A stretch of DNA of 64,000 bases, from the NCBI RefSeq assembly GCF_014268935.2, contig NZ_JABWRJ020000002.1, forward strand, positions 372,001 to 436,000, read 5' to 3'. Each line of letters begins with the position of its first letter. Position 1 is the stretch's first letter. Positions 48,638 to 57,424 of this stretch are shown here, piece after piece. Below the pieces are notes generated by a model, which was not told where the DNA came from, made no database searches, and saw nothing but the letters and a program-made list of their open reading frames with translations. Source of the DNA: Pseudomonas peradeniyensis. Lineage in GTDB: Bacteria > Pseudomonadota > Gammaproteobacteria > Pseudomonadales > Pseudomonadaceae. Position numbers and translations under genes: made by a program.

Positions 48638-49366
48638 ATGAACACTGAAGAACAAACCCTGATCGATGGCCTGTTCGGCCGTCTCAAGCAAGCCGAGGAT
48701 CCGGCCCAGCCGCGCGATGCCCAAGCCCAGGCGCGGATCGAGGAGCACCTGCGCCAGCAGCCGGCGGCACCTTACTACATGGCCCAGGCGATCCTGGTCC
48801 AGGAGACGGCGATCAAGCGCCTGGACGAGCAGAACAAGCAGCTCGAGGCCGAACTGCGCCAGGCTCGCGCGCAACTGGATGCGAGCCGCCCCAGCAGTGG
48901 CGGTGGTTTCCTCTCCAGCATCTTCGGCGCGGGAGCCCGCAATCCAGAGCCGCAGCGCCCGGTCGCTCCGCCGCCGACTTCCTCGGGTGGCTGGCGCGAA
49001 CCGGCGCCCCAGGCCTACGCTCCGCCACCACCGCAGCAGGGCTTCGGCGCGGCGCCCGCCCCGGCACGCAGCGGCGCCAGCAGCTTCCTCGGCGGTGCCA
49101 TGCAGACCGCCGCGGGTGTGGCCGGTGGCGTGTTGCTGGCCCAAGGCATCAGCAGTCTGTTCAACCACAATTCGCAGCCTGAGGAGATCGTCGAGGTAAT
49201 CAAGGAAGCGCCGGCGCCGGCCAGCGACGCGGGTGGCTGGAATGACCAGGACAGCCAGCGCCAGGTGGCGGACAGCGGTGGCTGGGGCAATGACCAGGGT
49301 GGTTATGCCGATGCCGGTTACAGCAATGACGATGGCGGCTTTTTCTCGGACGACGACTACGCCTGA
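48638..49366 (+). CDS. DUF2076 family protein
   Basis: The 242-residue protein has a helical N-terminal domain (MNTEEQTLIDGLFGRLKQAE...) typical of DUF2076, a Pro/Ala/Gln-rich middle, a glycine-rich AGGVLLAQGISSLFN hydrophobic stretch near the C-terminus, and an Asp/Gly-rich tail. DUF2076 proteins are of unknown function, often membrane associated. The frame opens upstream at 48608, but the domain begins at ATG 48638 with a GAGGT site upstream. Confidence 0.82.
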   Translation: MNTEEQTLIDGLFGRLKQAEDPAQPRDAQAQARIEEHLRQQPAAPYYMAQAILVQETAIKRLDEQNKQLEAELRQARAQLDASRPSSGGGFLSSIFGAGARNPEPQRPVAPPPTSSGGWREPAPQAYAPPPPQQGFGAAPAPARSGASSFLGGAMQTAAGVAGGVLLAQGISSLFNHNSQPEEIVEVIKEAPAPASDAGGWNDQDSQRQVADSGGWGNDQGGYADAGYSNDDGGFFSDDDYA

Positions 49367-49432
49367 GGGCTTGGCATGCCCGAGAAGTTCCAGGGGTGCC
49401 TTGCGCCCCTCACGGGCACGCCCGCGACAAAC

Positions 49433-50521
49433 TCAGGCCAGGCGCTGCAGGCCTTCCAGGCAAGTCGCCAGGTGGTAGGGCGTGGTCGAAGGCATGTCAT
49501 GGCGGCTCACCGCCCCCGCGCCATCGCGGCACTCATGCCAGCCGCCTTCATGCAGGAAACGTGACTCCAGCGCCGCAAGCTGTGCCAGCAACCGTGCCTC
49601 GCTTCCCGGCCGCAACGCCAGTGCCCGCAGGTACTCCGCCTGGGCCCAGATCCGCTGGGTCGCATCGAGCACCTTGCCGTCCATGTCCAGCATCGCCAGC
49701 ACCGCCGTATCCTTGACTCCGTACTGCTCGGCAAAGTCGAAGGCTCGCTCGATGGAAGCGTGCAGCGCCGTGCCGCGCAGCAACGGCGAGGTATCCAGCA
49801 GGTAGAACCATTCGAACTGGTGGCCTGGCTCGAACCAGTTATCCACAGCCCCACGCGGTTTTTCCAGCATCAGGCCGTGGCTTGGCTCGATGAACTGCGC
49901 CTGCAGCGCGTCGCACAGCTGCAGCAGCGACTGGCGAACCTCGTCGTCCTCGCGCTCGGCCAGCACCTGGAGAAAGGCCTCGGCCAGGTGCATCTGCGGG
50001 TTCTGCAGCGGGCCGCTGCCCAGGTCCGACCAGTCCTCACCGAGGCTGGCCTCGTACAGGCCATCGTCGCGGGCGAACTGCTCGGCAATGACTTCGAGGG
50101 CGCCGTTGAGCGTGGCCTCCACCAGGCCTTCGCCGACCTTGCCCCAGTAATGGGCGCAGGCAAACACGATGAAGGCGTGGGTGTAGAGGTCCTTGCGCCG
50201 GTCCAGCGGTTTGCCCTGGGCGTCGATGCTGTAGAACCAGCCGCCGTGCTCGGCGTCGTGGAAGTGCTTCTGCAGCGAGCGGAACAGCGTGGCGGCGCGT
50301 TCGGCGGCGCCCGGTTGCTCGATGCGGCTGCTGAACAGGTAAAGCTGACGGGCACAGGCCATGGCCCGGTAGCGCTGCACGGGCATTGGGCGGTGCTGGG
50401 TGTCCAAGGCTTCGTACGGCAGGGCCATGTCGGCGTTCCAGCCCGGGCCTTGCCACAGCGGCACGATGCGCTCGGCGAAGTGCTGGCGGAAACGGGTCAA
50501 TGCGGGGCGGGGGTCGGACAT
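49433..50521 (-). CDS. AGE-family sugar epimerase/isomerase
   Basis: The 362-residue protein belongs to the N-acylglucosamine 2-epimerase family (alpha/alpha barrel, ManI/YihS-like). It has YLFSSRIEQPG-type and GWFYSIDAQGKPLDRRKDLYTHAFIVFA, EPGHQFEWFYLL with catalytic His-type residues, and ALDTQHRPMPVQ. Enzymes of this class interconvert mannose and fructose or aldose derivatives; the substrate is not predictable here. The domain begins at ATG 50521. Confidence 0.88.
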   Translation of the reverse strand: MSDPRPALTRFRQHFAERIVPLWQGPGWNADMALPYEALDTQHRPMPVQRYRAMACARQLYLFSSRIEQPGAAERAATLFRSLQKHFHDAEHGGWFYSIDAQGKPLDRRKDLYTHAFIVFACAHYWGKVGEGLVEATLNGALEVIAEQFARDDGLYEASLGEDWSDLGSGPLQNPQMHLAEAFLQVLAEREDDEVRQSLLQLCDALQAQFIEPSHGLMLEKPRGAVDNWFEPGHQFEWFYLLDTSPLLRGTALHASIERAFDFAEQYGVKDTAVLAMLDMDGKVLDATQRIWAQAEYLRALALRPGSEARLLAQLAALESRFLHEGGWHECRDGAGAVSRHDMPSTTPYHLATCLEGLQRLA

Positions 50522-50630
50522 GGTCGCGCTCGTGACGGTCGGGCAGGGCGCCATGGTAGCAGAAGTGGCAACTGCTTCGTGTGCGCGGGCAGCGTGGGAG
50601 CGGGCACATGATCCGATCTGGGCGAAAGCG

Positions 50631-51263
50631 TCAGCCGGGATTACCCAGCCCCTGCCAGTGCCGCGCGCCGACGAATATGAAGCGCAGTTGCTGGGTGATC
50701 TTTTCTTGTGGCGTCAGCGCCTGTGGATGACCGGGCTCGGGGCTGTCGATCAGCTCGGGCAGGGTAGCGAACACGGTCTTGACCACCAGGTCGGCCATCA
50801 CCGCCAGGGCGGCGCCGTCCAGATGCTGCCAACGCGGCATGCGTGCCAGGTCCGTGGCCAGGTCGCTGCTGATGTCCTGGCGCAGGCGGGCGATGGCCTG
50901 GCGCACCGGCTGCGAGCCGCCGTATTGCTCGCGGGCGAGGAACAGGAACTGCGCGCGGTGGGCGATGACCACGTCGAGGAAGATGCGCACCGAGGCGTCG
51001 GTGATGCCGCCCAGTTCGAATTCATTGTGGCGCACCAGGCGGATGGTCTGGCGGAAGGTGGTGTCCACCTCGGCGACCAGGGCCAGGCCCAGGGCATCCA
51101 AGTCGGGAAAGTGGCGGTAGAAGCCCGTGGGCACGATACCCGCGGCCTTGGCCACCTCGCGCAGGCTGATGCTGCCGAAGCCACGGCCGCTCTCCATGAG
51201 CAGGCAGGCGGCGTCCAGCAGGGCCTGGCGGGTTTGTAACTTCTGTTCGGCGCGCGGCAGCAT
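50631..51263 (-). CDS. TetR family regulator (FabR/DesT-like)
   Basis: The 210-residue protein has a TetR N-terminus RQALLDAACLLMESGRGFG... with the helix ISLREVAKAAGIVPTGFYRHF, closer to FabR/DesT regulators of fatty-acid unsaturation than to drug regulators. The C-terminal domain fits that group (LFLAREQYGGSQPVRQAIA). The target is not adjacent. No start other than ATG 51263 is convincing; the frame extends slightly upstream. Confidence 0.82.
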   Translation of the reverse strand: MLPRAEQKLQTRQALLDAACLLMESGRGFGSISLREVAKAAGIVPTGFYRHFPDLDALGLALVAEVDTTFRQTIRLVRHNEFELGGITDASVRIFLDVVIAHRAQFLFLAREQYGGSQPVRQAIARLRQDISSDLATDLARMPRWQHLDGAALAVMADLVVKTVFATLPELIDSPEPGHPQALTPQEKITQQLRFIFVGARHWQGLGNPG

Positions 51264-51302
51264 GGGGCAGGATTCTATGACTGTACGACTGGGCATTCTG
51301 GA

Positions 51303-51336
51303 TAAAAAAACAAAGCCCGGTCAATGGACCGGGCTT
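51303..51336 (-). terminator. Intrinsic terminator of the repeat-protein gene
   Basis: AAGCCCGGTC and GACCGGGCTT form a 10-bp stem around a 4-base loop. The minus strand then has GTTTTTTTAT. It ends the minus-strand repeat gene transcript. Confidence 0.85.
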
Positions 51337-51385
51337 GGAGGGTAGCAGGCGCAGTGGGGCGGGTTGTTGTTCTCGGCCATGGCGA

Positions 51386-51931
51386 TCAGCTCACACGGCT
51401 GAGTTCGACCAGACGATCCGAGCCACCCTCGGCGACACGGTTGTTGCGTTCGTTGAGGCGATCGGCGCCACCTTCGGCGACACGGTCGTTGCGTTGGATC
51501 AGACGATCCGAGCCACCTTCGGCAACGCGGTCGTTGCGTTGGATCAGACGATCCGAGCCACCTTCGGCAACGCGGTCGTTGCGTTGGAGCAGACGATCCG
51601 AGCCACCTTCGGCAACGCGGTCGTTGCGTTGGATCAGACGATCCGAGCCACCTTCGGCAAAACGGTCGTTGCGTTGGATCAGGCGATCCGAGCCACCTTC
51701 GGCGACACGGTTGTTACGTTCGAGCAGACGCTCGGAACCGCCTTCGGCCAAGCGGCCTGCGCGTTCCTGCAGGCGCTCGGCGCCGCCTTCTGCCAAGGTG
51801 TTCAGCGGTTGGCTGACGGTGGCGGCGCTGGAGCGCGATTCGGCGCTCAGGTGCTGGTCTTCGGCTGGCAGGGCGAAGGCGTTGGCGGCAAGTACGGACA
51901 GGGTCAGGCTCAGCAGCAGGTGGCGTTTCAT
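51386..51931 (-). CDS. Secreted protein of nine 15-residue tandem repeats
   Basis: The 181-residue product has a signal peptide (residues 1-21, ending ANAFA) and then nine near-identical tandem repeats of 15 residues (consensus VAEGGSDRLIQRNDR, e.g. three copies exact). Repeats are encoded by 45-bp tandem DNA units. A GAGGAG site lies nine bases before the ATG and an intrinsic terminator follows, so it is a real gene, not a chance frame. The mature protein is highly charged, rich in Glu, Gly, Asp and Arg, and lacks membrane segments. I do not recognise a function; similar secreted repeat proteins in Pseudomonas are unnamed. Confidence 0.88.
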   Translation of the reverse strand: MKRHLLLSLTLSVLAANAFALPAEDQHLSAESRSSAATVSQPLNTLAEGGAERLQERAGRLAEGGSERLLERNNRVAEGGSDRLIQRNDRFAEGGSDRLIQRNDRVAEGGSDRLLQRNDRVAEGGSDRLIQRNDRVAEGGSDRLIQRNDRVAEGGADRLNERNNRVAEGGSDRLVELSRVS

Positions 51932-52249
51932 GGTTCGGTGCTCCTCAGGGGGGGCTGGAAAGTGGGTACGAAGCCAATGCTACGCCTGGTAACTCCAGAG
52001 AAAAGTTCATCAGGATAATGGTAACAATCGACGGGATTGATACTGTGCTTGGAGGGCTCTGGATCAATGTTTTCAGGTGTTCCGCAAGCGCTGAGGCACG
52101 CTTGAGCCCCGGTAACACTGCCGCTGTCCATGGGCGAAAAGCTGAGAAAGGCGTCAGGAAAATCCTGGTTATCATGGCGCACGGATTAAACCCGGCGGTT
52201 TTTCATCAGTCCGACATAATGAGTGCCATGCAGTCAGGAGAACCATGCA
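51932..52249. other. Intergenic region between repeat-protein gene and AsmA gene
   Basis: Divergent promoters are expected here. A minus-strand GAACTT (near 52009) resembles an ECF-sigma -35 but has no matching -10 at the right spacing. I see no gene, REP or terminator. Confidence 0.5.
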
Positions 52250-54316
52250 ATGACGCGCCCTGCCAGAATCCTCATCTGGACCTTCGCCACCCTCGCCACC
52301 CTGCTGGCGATCCTGGTGGTGGTGATAGCCACTTTCGACTGGAACCGCGTCAAGCCGCTGCTCAACGAGAAAGTCTCCGAAGCCCTGCACCGGCCGTTCG
52401 CGATCAACGGCAACCTCGCCGTGCACTGGCGCACCGAGCCCGAGGAAGGCGGCTGGCGGGCCTTCGTGCCCTGGCCGCACTTCAGCGCCGAGGACCTCAC
52501 CCTGGGCAACCCCGACTGGCTCAAGGAGCCGCGCATGGTCGCCCTGGAGCGCGTGGACTTTCGCCTGGCGCCGTTGCCGCTGATCGTCCAGCGCATCAGC
52601 ATCCCGCGCATCGACCTGGTCAAGCCCAGCGCCAGCCTTACCCGGCTGGCCGATGGCCGGGCCAACTGGGTGTTCGATTTCGGGCCCAAGGATGAGAACG
52701 AGGTTCCGTCGAAGTGGGAGCTGGACATCGGCGCCATCGGCTTCGACCAGGGCAATGTCAGCTTCGACGACCAGACGCTGAAGACCAGCATGAAGGTGCA
52801 GGTCGACCCGCTGGGCAAGCCGATCCCGTTCAGCGACATCGTCGGCAAGGCCCGCGCCGAGAAGGCCGGCAATGCCCAGGCCTACGCCTTCGGCTTCAAG
52901 GCCCAGGGCCGCTACAAGGGCCTGGCGGTGGCCGGCACCGGCAAGATCGGCGGCCTGCTGGCGCTGCAGGACGCCAGCCAGCCGTTTCCGCTGCAGGCCG
53001 ACGTGCGTATCGGCGACACCCGGGTCGCATTGGCCGGGACCCTGACTGACCCGCGCAACCTCGGCGCCCTCGACCTGCGCCTGAAGCTTTCCGGCAGCAG
53101 CCTGGGCAACCTCTACCCGCTGACCGGCGTGACCTTGCCCGATACGCCGCCGTATGCCACCGATGGTCATCTGACCGCCAACCTGCACGCCGCCGGCGGC
53201 GCGCAGTTCCGTTACGAGGGCTTCAACGGCAAGATCGGCGATAGCGACATTCACGGCGACCTGGCCTTTGTCGCCAGCCAGCCCCGGCCGAAGCTCTCCG
53301 GCAACCTGGTATCCAACCAGCTGCTGTTCAAGGACCTGGCGCCGCTGATCGGCGCCGACTCCAACAGCGAGCAGAAGGCCCGCGGCGGCGCCAGCAAGCA
53401 GCCGGCCGGCAAGGTGCTGCCGGTCGAAGAGTTCCGCACCGAGCGCTGGCGAGCCATGGACGCCGACGTGACCTTCGCCGGCAAGCGCATCGTGCACAGC
53501 GAGAAGCTGCCGTTCAACGACCTGTCCGCCCATGTGATCCTCGAGGACGGCCTGCTGCGCCTGGAGCCGCTGCGCTTCGGCGTGGCCGGCGGCAACCTCG
53601 ATTCCAACATCCGCCTGGACGGGCGCAGCGCGCCGTTGGAGGGTCGCGCCCGGCTGACCGTGCGTGGCTTCAAGCTCAAGCAGCTGTTCCCTGGCTTCGC
53701 GCCGATGCAGACCAGCTTCGGTGAGCTCAACGGCGATGCCGACATCAGTGGCCGCGGCAACTCGGTGGCGGCACTGCTGGGCACTTCCAACGGGGATCTG
53801 CGCCTGCTGATCAACGATGGCGCGATCAGCCGCAGCCTGATGGAGATCGCCGGGCTCAATGTAGGTAACTACGTGGTAGGCAAGTTGTTCGGTGATGAGG
53901 ACGTGAAGATCAATTGTGCTGCGGCGGATGTCGGGATCAAGAATGGCCTGGCCACTACCCGGTTGTTCGTCTTCGACACCGAGAACGCGATCATCTACAT
54001 CAACGGCACGGCCAACTTCGCCAGCGAACAGCTGGATCTGAAGATCACCCCCGAGTCCAAGGGCTTGCGCCTGTTCTCGCTACGCTCGCCGCTGTATGTG
54101 CGCGGACCGTTCGCCAAGCCGAGTGCCGGCGTACAGGCGGTGCCGCTGGCGCTGCGTGGCGCGGGGATGGTGGCGTTGGGCGTGGTGGCCGGGCCGGCGG
54201 CGGGGCTGCTGGCGCTGATCGCGCCGAGCAGCGGGGATGAGCCGAACCAGTGCACGCCGTTGTTGCAGCAGATGCGCGCCGGCAAGGCGCCAGCGGCGGC
54301 CGGCAAAGGTCATTGA
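52250..54316 (+). CDS. AsmA family protein
   Basis: The 688-residue protein has an N-terminal membrane anchor (ILIWTFATLATLLAILVVVIATF) then long beta-rich AsmA-like periplasmic regions, including the C-terminal AsmA_2-like domain (GRGNSVAALLGTSNGDLRLLINDGAISRSL). AsmA family proteins (YhdP, TamB, YicH) move phospholipids between the two membranes through beta-groove structures. This one is mid-sized, closer to YicH/AsmA. GGAG lies nine bases before ATG 52250; the open frame upstream has no conserved start. Confidence 0.9.
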   Translation: MTRPARILIWTFATLATLLAILVVVIATFDWNRVKPLLNEKVSEALHRPFAINGNLAVHWRTEPEEGGWRAFVPWPHFSAEDLTLGNPDWLKEPRMVALERVDFRLAPLPLIVQRISIPRIDLVKPSASLTRLADGRANWVFDFGPKDENEVPSKWELDIGAIGFDQGNVSFDDQTLKTSMKVQVDPLGKPIPFSDIVGKARAEKAGNAQAYAFGFKAQGRYKGLAVAGTGKIGGLLALQDASQPFPLQADVRIGDTRVALAGTLTDPRNLGALDLRLKLSGSSLGNLYPLTGVTLPDTPPYATDGHLTANLHAAGGAQFRYEGFNGKIGDSDIHGDLAFVASQPRPKLSGNLVSNQLLFKDLAPLIGADSNSEQKARGGASKQPAGKVLPVEEFRTERWRAMDADVTFAGKRIVHSEKLPFNDLSAHVILEDGLLRLEPLRFGVAGGNLDSNIRLDGRSAPLEGRARLTVRGFKLKQLFPGFAPMQTSFGELNGDADISGRGNSVAALLGTSNGDLRLLINDGAISRSLMEIAGLNVGNYVVGKLFGDEDVKINCAAADVGIKNGLATTRLFVFDTENAIIYINGTANFASEQLDLKITPESKGLRLFSLRSPLYVRGPFAKPSAGVQAVPLALRGAGMVALGVVAGPAAGLLALIAPSSGDEPNQCTPLLQQMRAGKAPAAAGKGH

Positions 54317-54319
54317 GGT

Positions 54320-54382
54320 TCGTGGGAGCGGGCTTGCCCCGCGATGGCATCGACGCCATCGCGGGGCAAGCCCGCTCCCACG
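54320..54382. repeat. REP palindrome pair, family A
   Basis: Inverted pair CGTGGGAGCGGGCTTGCCCC / GGGGCAAGCCCGCTCCCACG after the AsmA stop, separating it from the convergent ferritin-like gene. Confidence 0.85.
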
Positions 54383-54394
54383 TAAACCATGGGA

Positions 54395-54922
54395 TCAGAG
54401 GCCTTTCAACAGATCGGACATATCGTCCGCGTGCTCTTCTTCCTGCGCCAGGATGTCCTCGAAGATGCGCCGGGTGGTCGGATCCTTGTCGCCGATGTAC
54501 TGGATGATCTCGCGGTAGCTGTCGATGGCGATGCGCTCGGCCACCAGGTCCTCCAGCACCATTTCCTTCAACGAACTGCCCGCCACGTACTGGGCGTGGG
54601 CGTTCCTGGTCAGGTTGTCCGGATTGAAGTCCGGCTCGCCGCCCAGCTGCACGATGCGCTCGGCCAGCTTGTCGGCGTGCTCGGCTTCCTGGTTGGCGTG
54701 CTCGAGGAACTCCGCGGCGGCGACGCTGGCCTTGATGCCGCTGGCCATGAAGTAGTGACGCTTGTAGCGCAGGACGCAGACCAGTTCGGTGGCCAGCGAC
54801 TCGTTCAGCAGGCGCAGGATTTTCTCGCGGTCGGCGTGGTAACCCTCGGTCACCGCGCCTTGCTCGACATGCTTGCGGGCATTGGCACGCAGGGTCTTCA
54901 CATCGGTCAGTTCAACGCTCAT
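54395..54922 (-). CDS. Bacterioferritin-like protein
   Basis: The 175-residue helical protein has the ferritin-like di-iron pattern: NESLATELVCVLRYKRHYFMA, EFLEHANQEAEHADKLAERI and EEEHADDMSDLL. It probably stores or oxidises iron, or acts like a Dps/bacterioferritin variant. GGAG lies seven bases before ATG 54922; the upstream in-frame ATGs are less good. It follows osmE by 27 bases on the same strand, so the two are likely co-transcribed under osmotic/envelope stress control. Confidence 0.85.
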   Translation of the reverse strand: MSVELTDVKTLRANARKHVEQGAVTEGYHADREKILRLLNESLATELVCVLRYKRHYFMASGIKASVAAAEFLEHANQEAEHADKLAERIVQLGGEPDFNPDNLTRNAHAQYVAGSSLKEMVLEDLVAERIAIDSYREIIQYIGDKDPTTRRIFEDILAQEEEHADDMSDLLKGL

Positions 54923-54949
54923 GTTCATCTCCGTAGGCATCGGGTTGGG

Positions 54950-55291
54950 TCATGCGCCGTGCGCGGCGTCGCTGTCTTGCTGGCGTTGCTTGCAGGTCTT
55001 GAAGCCCTTGGCGTCGACATGGCCGGTGGCGTCGAAGCGCACGTAGTATGGCTGCTGGTGGCCATCGCGGTTGAGGATGTAGTCGTTGCAGGTGCCGCCG
55101 TGGGGCAGGTCGATGACATTCGACGGGCTGCCGCCGATGGCGATGACCTTCTGCATGGTCATGCCGTGCTCGACCTGCTTGACCAGCGGCTCGTCGCGGT
55201 AGGTGACGTAGTCCACCGGGTTTTCCGGGCGGCTGCCGCAGGCGGCGAGGGTGGCGCTTGCCAGAAGGATGGCCAGGGTTCGCTTGTACAT
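54950..55291 (-). CDS. osmE: Osmotically inducible lipoprotein OsmE
   Basis: The 113-residue protein has a lipobox LAAC (Cys18) and an SmpA/OmlA-type domain (YRDEPLVKQVEHGMTMQKVIAIGG, GTCNDYILNRDG). It matches E. coli OsmE in length and in the TCNDYILN-type core. In P. aeruginosa osmE is under AlgU control; here an AlgU-type promoter (GAACTC, 17 bases, TCCAA) lies upstream. Its role is not known beyond stress induction. Confidence 0.92.
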   Translation of the reverse strand: MYKRTLAILLASATLAACGSRPENPVDYVTYRDEPLVKQVEHGMTMQKVIAIGGSPSNVIDLPHGGTCNDYILNRDGHQQPYYVRFDATGHVDAKGFKTCKQRQQDSDAAHGA

Positions 55292-55322
55292 GGTCCCGCT
55301 CCTTGCTCAGGGTCTGTTCTGC

Positions 55323-55350
55323 TTGGAACCGCGCGGCGCGCCGGGAGTTC
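55323..55350 (-). promoter_or_regulatory. AlgU (sigma-22) type promoter of osmE
   Basis: On the minus strand GAACTC is followed after 17 bases by TCCAA, close to the AlgU consensus GAACTT-N16/17-TCTGA or TCCAA. It lies 32 bases before the osmE start and fits known AlgU control of osmE in P. aeruginosa. Confidence 0.7.
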
Positions 55351-55415
55351 GATTGCGCTTGTCTCCGATCGCGCTGTAGGGTGGGCCGGTCTGTTCACGG
55401 ATGAGGGCAAGGGTG

Positions 55416-56306
55416 ATGAGTCAGGAGCTGGCCACGCGTTATCCACTGGTGCTGGTGCCGGGCATGCTCGGGTTCGTGCGGGCGCTGGTCTATCCCTACT
55501 GGTTCGGCATCGTTCCGGCATTGCGCCGGGGCGGCGCGCAGGTGTTCCCGGTGCAGGTGTCGCCGCTGCATTCCAGCGAAGTGCGGGGCGAGCAGTTGCT
55601 CTGCATCATCGAGGACATCTGCCAGCGCACGGGGGCCGACAAGGTCAACCTGATCGGGCATAGCCAGGGCGCCCTCAGTGCCCGCTATGCGGCGGCGAAG
55701 CGGCCTGATCGGGTGGCTTCGGTGACGTCGGTGGCCGGCCCCAACCATGGCTCGGAGCTGGCCGACCACCTCGAACGCACGGCACCTGGTGACTCTGTCC
55801 GGGGGCGCATCCTCAAGGCCGTGCTGCATGGCTTCGCTGTGGTGCTGGGTTGGCTGGAGACCGGCTGGCGCCGCGATCCGCTGCCGATCGACGTGCACGC
55901 TTCGCACCAGTCGCTGACCAGTGCCGGGGTGGCACTGTTCAACCAGGCTTATCCACAGGGGTTGCCCGAAGTCTGGGGGGGCGAGGGGCCGCCGGAAGTG
56001 AACGGGGTGCGCTATTACTCCTGGTCCGGCACCCTGCAGCCTGGGCGTACCGACCAGGGCCTGAACCGTTTTGACGGCAGCAACTACTTCTGCCGCTTGT
56101 TTGCCCGCAGCTTCGTCAGGGAGACGGGGCAGTGCGACGGCATGGTCGGGCGCTTCAGCTCGCACCTGGGTCAGGTGATCGGTGACGACTATCCGCTCGA
56201 TCACCTGGATATCGTCAACCAGTCGCTGGGCGCGGTGGGCAAGGGAGCCCAGCCGGTGAGGCTGTTCACCGAGCATGCCGCCCGCCTCAAGCAGGCAGGG
56301 TTGTGA
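55416..56306 (+). CDS. Alpha/beta-hydrolase lipase/esterase
   Basis: The 296-residue protein has the triacylglycerol lipase fold with VLVPGMLG (HG-type oxyanion strand), the catalytic Ser83 in LIGHSQGALSARY, and DGMVGRFSSHLGQV and YPLDHLDIVNQ segments likely to carry Asp and His. There is no clear signal peptide, which suggests a cytoplasmic or chaperone-secreted enzyme. Pseudomonas lipases usually pair with a foldase (lif); none is adjacent. ATG 55416 has GGGT upstream; the earlier in-frame ATG 55401 is possible. Confidence 0.88.
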   Translation: MSQELATRYPLVLVPGMLGFVRALVYPYWFGIVPALRRGGAQVFPVQVSPLHSSEVRGEQLLCIIEDICQRTGADKVNLIGHSQGALSARYAAAKRPDRVASVTSVAGPNHGSELADHLERTAPGDSVRGRILKAVLHGFAVVLGWLETGWRRDPLPIDVHASHQSLTSAGVALFNQAYPQGLPEVWGGEGPPEVNGVRYYSWSGTLQPGRTDQGLNRFDGSNYFCRLFARSFVRETGQCDGMVGRFSSHLGQVIGDDYPLDHLDIVNQSLGAVGKGAQPVRLFTEHAARLKQAGL

Positions 56307-56307
56307 T

Positions 56308-56413
56308 CCATCGCGGGGCAAGCCCGCTCCCACGCCTGTGGATTGCCCCAAAAAGCTTGCAGCGTGATTGCGGGACAACCCAGTTTTCGTGGGAGCGGGC
56401 TTGCCCCGCGATG
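56308..56413. repeat. REP palindrome pair, family A
   Basis: Inverted copies of TCGCGGGGCAAGCCCGC and its complement, about 80 bases apart, between convergent lipase and DMT transporter genes. Confidence 0.85.
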
Positions 56414-56423
56414 AGGGCGTGGC

Positions 56424-57296
56424 CTAACGCCGTACCGGCGTGGTCCAACGCTCGGCCAGCAGCACGCCAACCAGTGTCAGCACACCGCCAACCAGGTGAT
56501 AACTGGCCAACTGCTCATCCAGCACCACGGCGGCGATCACCGCCGTGACCACCGGCAGCAGGTTGAAGAACAGCGTGGTACGGCTCGGCCCCAGACGGTG
56601 CACGGCCTGCATCCACACCCGCGGCGCGACCATCGAGGCCAGCAGGCCCGCGTAAAGTACCAGGCCAATGTTGTGGCCGTTCAACCCGGTCTTGGGTGAC
56701 AGCAGGAACAGCGGCAGCAACACCAGGATCGCCACCAGCACCTGCAGGTACAGCAGCTGCAGCGGTGGCAAGCGCAGCTGCCATTTCTTCAGCAGGAAGC
56801 TGTACAGCGCATAGGCGAAGGTAGCCACCAGCATCATCAGGTCGCCGGCGTTCAGCCCCTGGTGCAACAGCACGCCGGGTTGCCCGGCCGAGACCACCTC
56901 CAGCACGCCGAAGAACGACACCAGCGCGCCCAGCAGCGCGCCATAGGTCAGCCGCTGGCCGAGCCAGGCAATGGACAGGGCCAGCGACATCAGCGGCATC
57001 AGCGAGAGGATGATGCCCATGTTGGTGGCGCTGGTGATGGCCGCGGCGAAGTAGGCCAGGCTCTGGTAGATGGCCATGCCCAGCACGCCCAGCACGAAGA
57101 TCTTGCCCAGGTGCGGGCGGATGGCTGCGCGGTTGCGCCAGACCTGCGGCAGTAGGAAAGGAGTGAACAGCAGGCCGGCCAGCAGCCAGCGGTAGAAGCC
57201 GATCTCGGCAGGGAAGATGGCCCCGGCGGACATCTTGGTGACCACGGTGTTGCCAGCCCAGATGAGGATGGCGATGAGGGGGAAGAGGTAGTTCAT
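56424..57296 (-). CDS. DMT (EamA) family transporter
   Basis: The 290-residue protein has ten predicted membrane segments in two EamA halves (starts MNYLFPLIAILIWAGNTVV; second half near LNAGDLMMLVATFAYALYSF). Such proteins export amino acids or metabolites. Substrate unknown. It is divergent from an AraC regulator over a 128-base gap with a REP copy, so that regulator may control it. Confidence 0.88.
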   Translation of the reverse strand: MNYLFPLIAILIWAGNTVVTKMSAGAIFPAEIGFYRWLLAGLLFTPFLLPQVWRNRAAIRPHLGKIFVLGVLGMAIYQSLAYFAAAITSATNMGIILSLMPLMSLALSIAWLGQRLTYGALLGALVSFFGVLEVVSAGQPGVLLHQGLNAGDLMMLVATFAYALYSFLLKKWQLRLPPLQLLYLQVLVAILVLLPLFLLSPKTGLNGHNIGLVLYAGLLASMVAPRVWMQAVHRLGPSRTTLFFNLLPVVTAVIAAVVLDEQLASYHLVGGVLTLVGVLLAERWTTPVRR

Positions 57297-57321
57297 GATG
57301 ACTCTCGAGTTGCGGTTGACC

Positions 57322-57350
57322 CGTGGGAGCGGGTCAAGCCCGCTCCCACG
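57322..57350. repeat. Compact REP hairpin, family A
   Basis: CGTGGGAGCGGG TCAAG CCCGCTCCCACG is a 12-bp perfect stem with a 5-base loop, in the promoter region shared by the DMT and AraC genes. Confidence 0.85.
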
Positions 57351-57424
57351 TGGCGGCCATTATCGCTTGTCTGTTCGAATGCCTATACTTCCATCCAGAC
57401 AACTCGCCCCGCGAAGCAGACAGC

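Noticed and set aside
50585..50612. Partial REP-like half element before the TetR gene
   Set aside because: Only about 15 bases match one arm and no palindrome can form.
51400..51800. Regular 45-bp repeats as a possible CRISPR array
   Set aside because: There are no spacers; the units are contiguous and code for repeated residues, and no cas genes are near.
52000..52015. AlgU-type -35 (GAACTT) upstream of the tandem-repeat gene
   Set aside because: No TCTGA or TCCAA at 16-17 bases, so not a supported promoter.
51324..52018. Two long plus-strand frames with repeated residues opposite the tandem-repeat gene
   Set aside because: A 45-bp unit keeps several frames open at once. Signal peptide, ribosome site and terminator all support the minus strand only.
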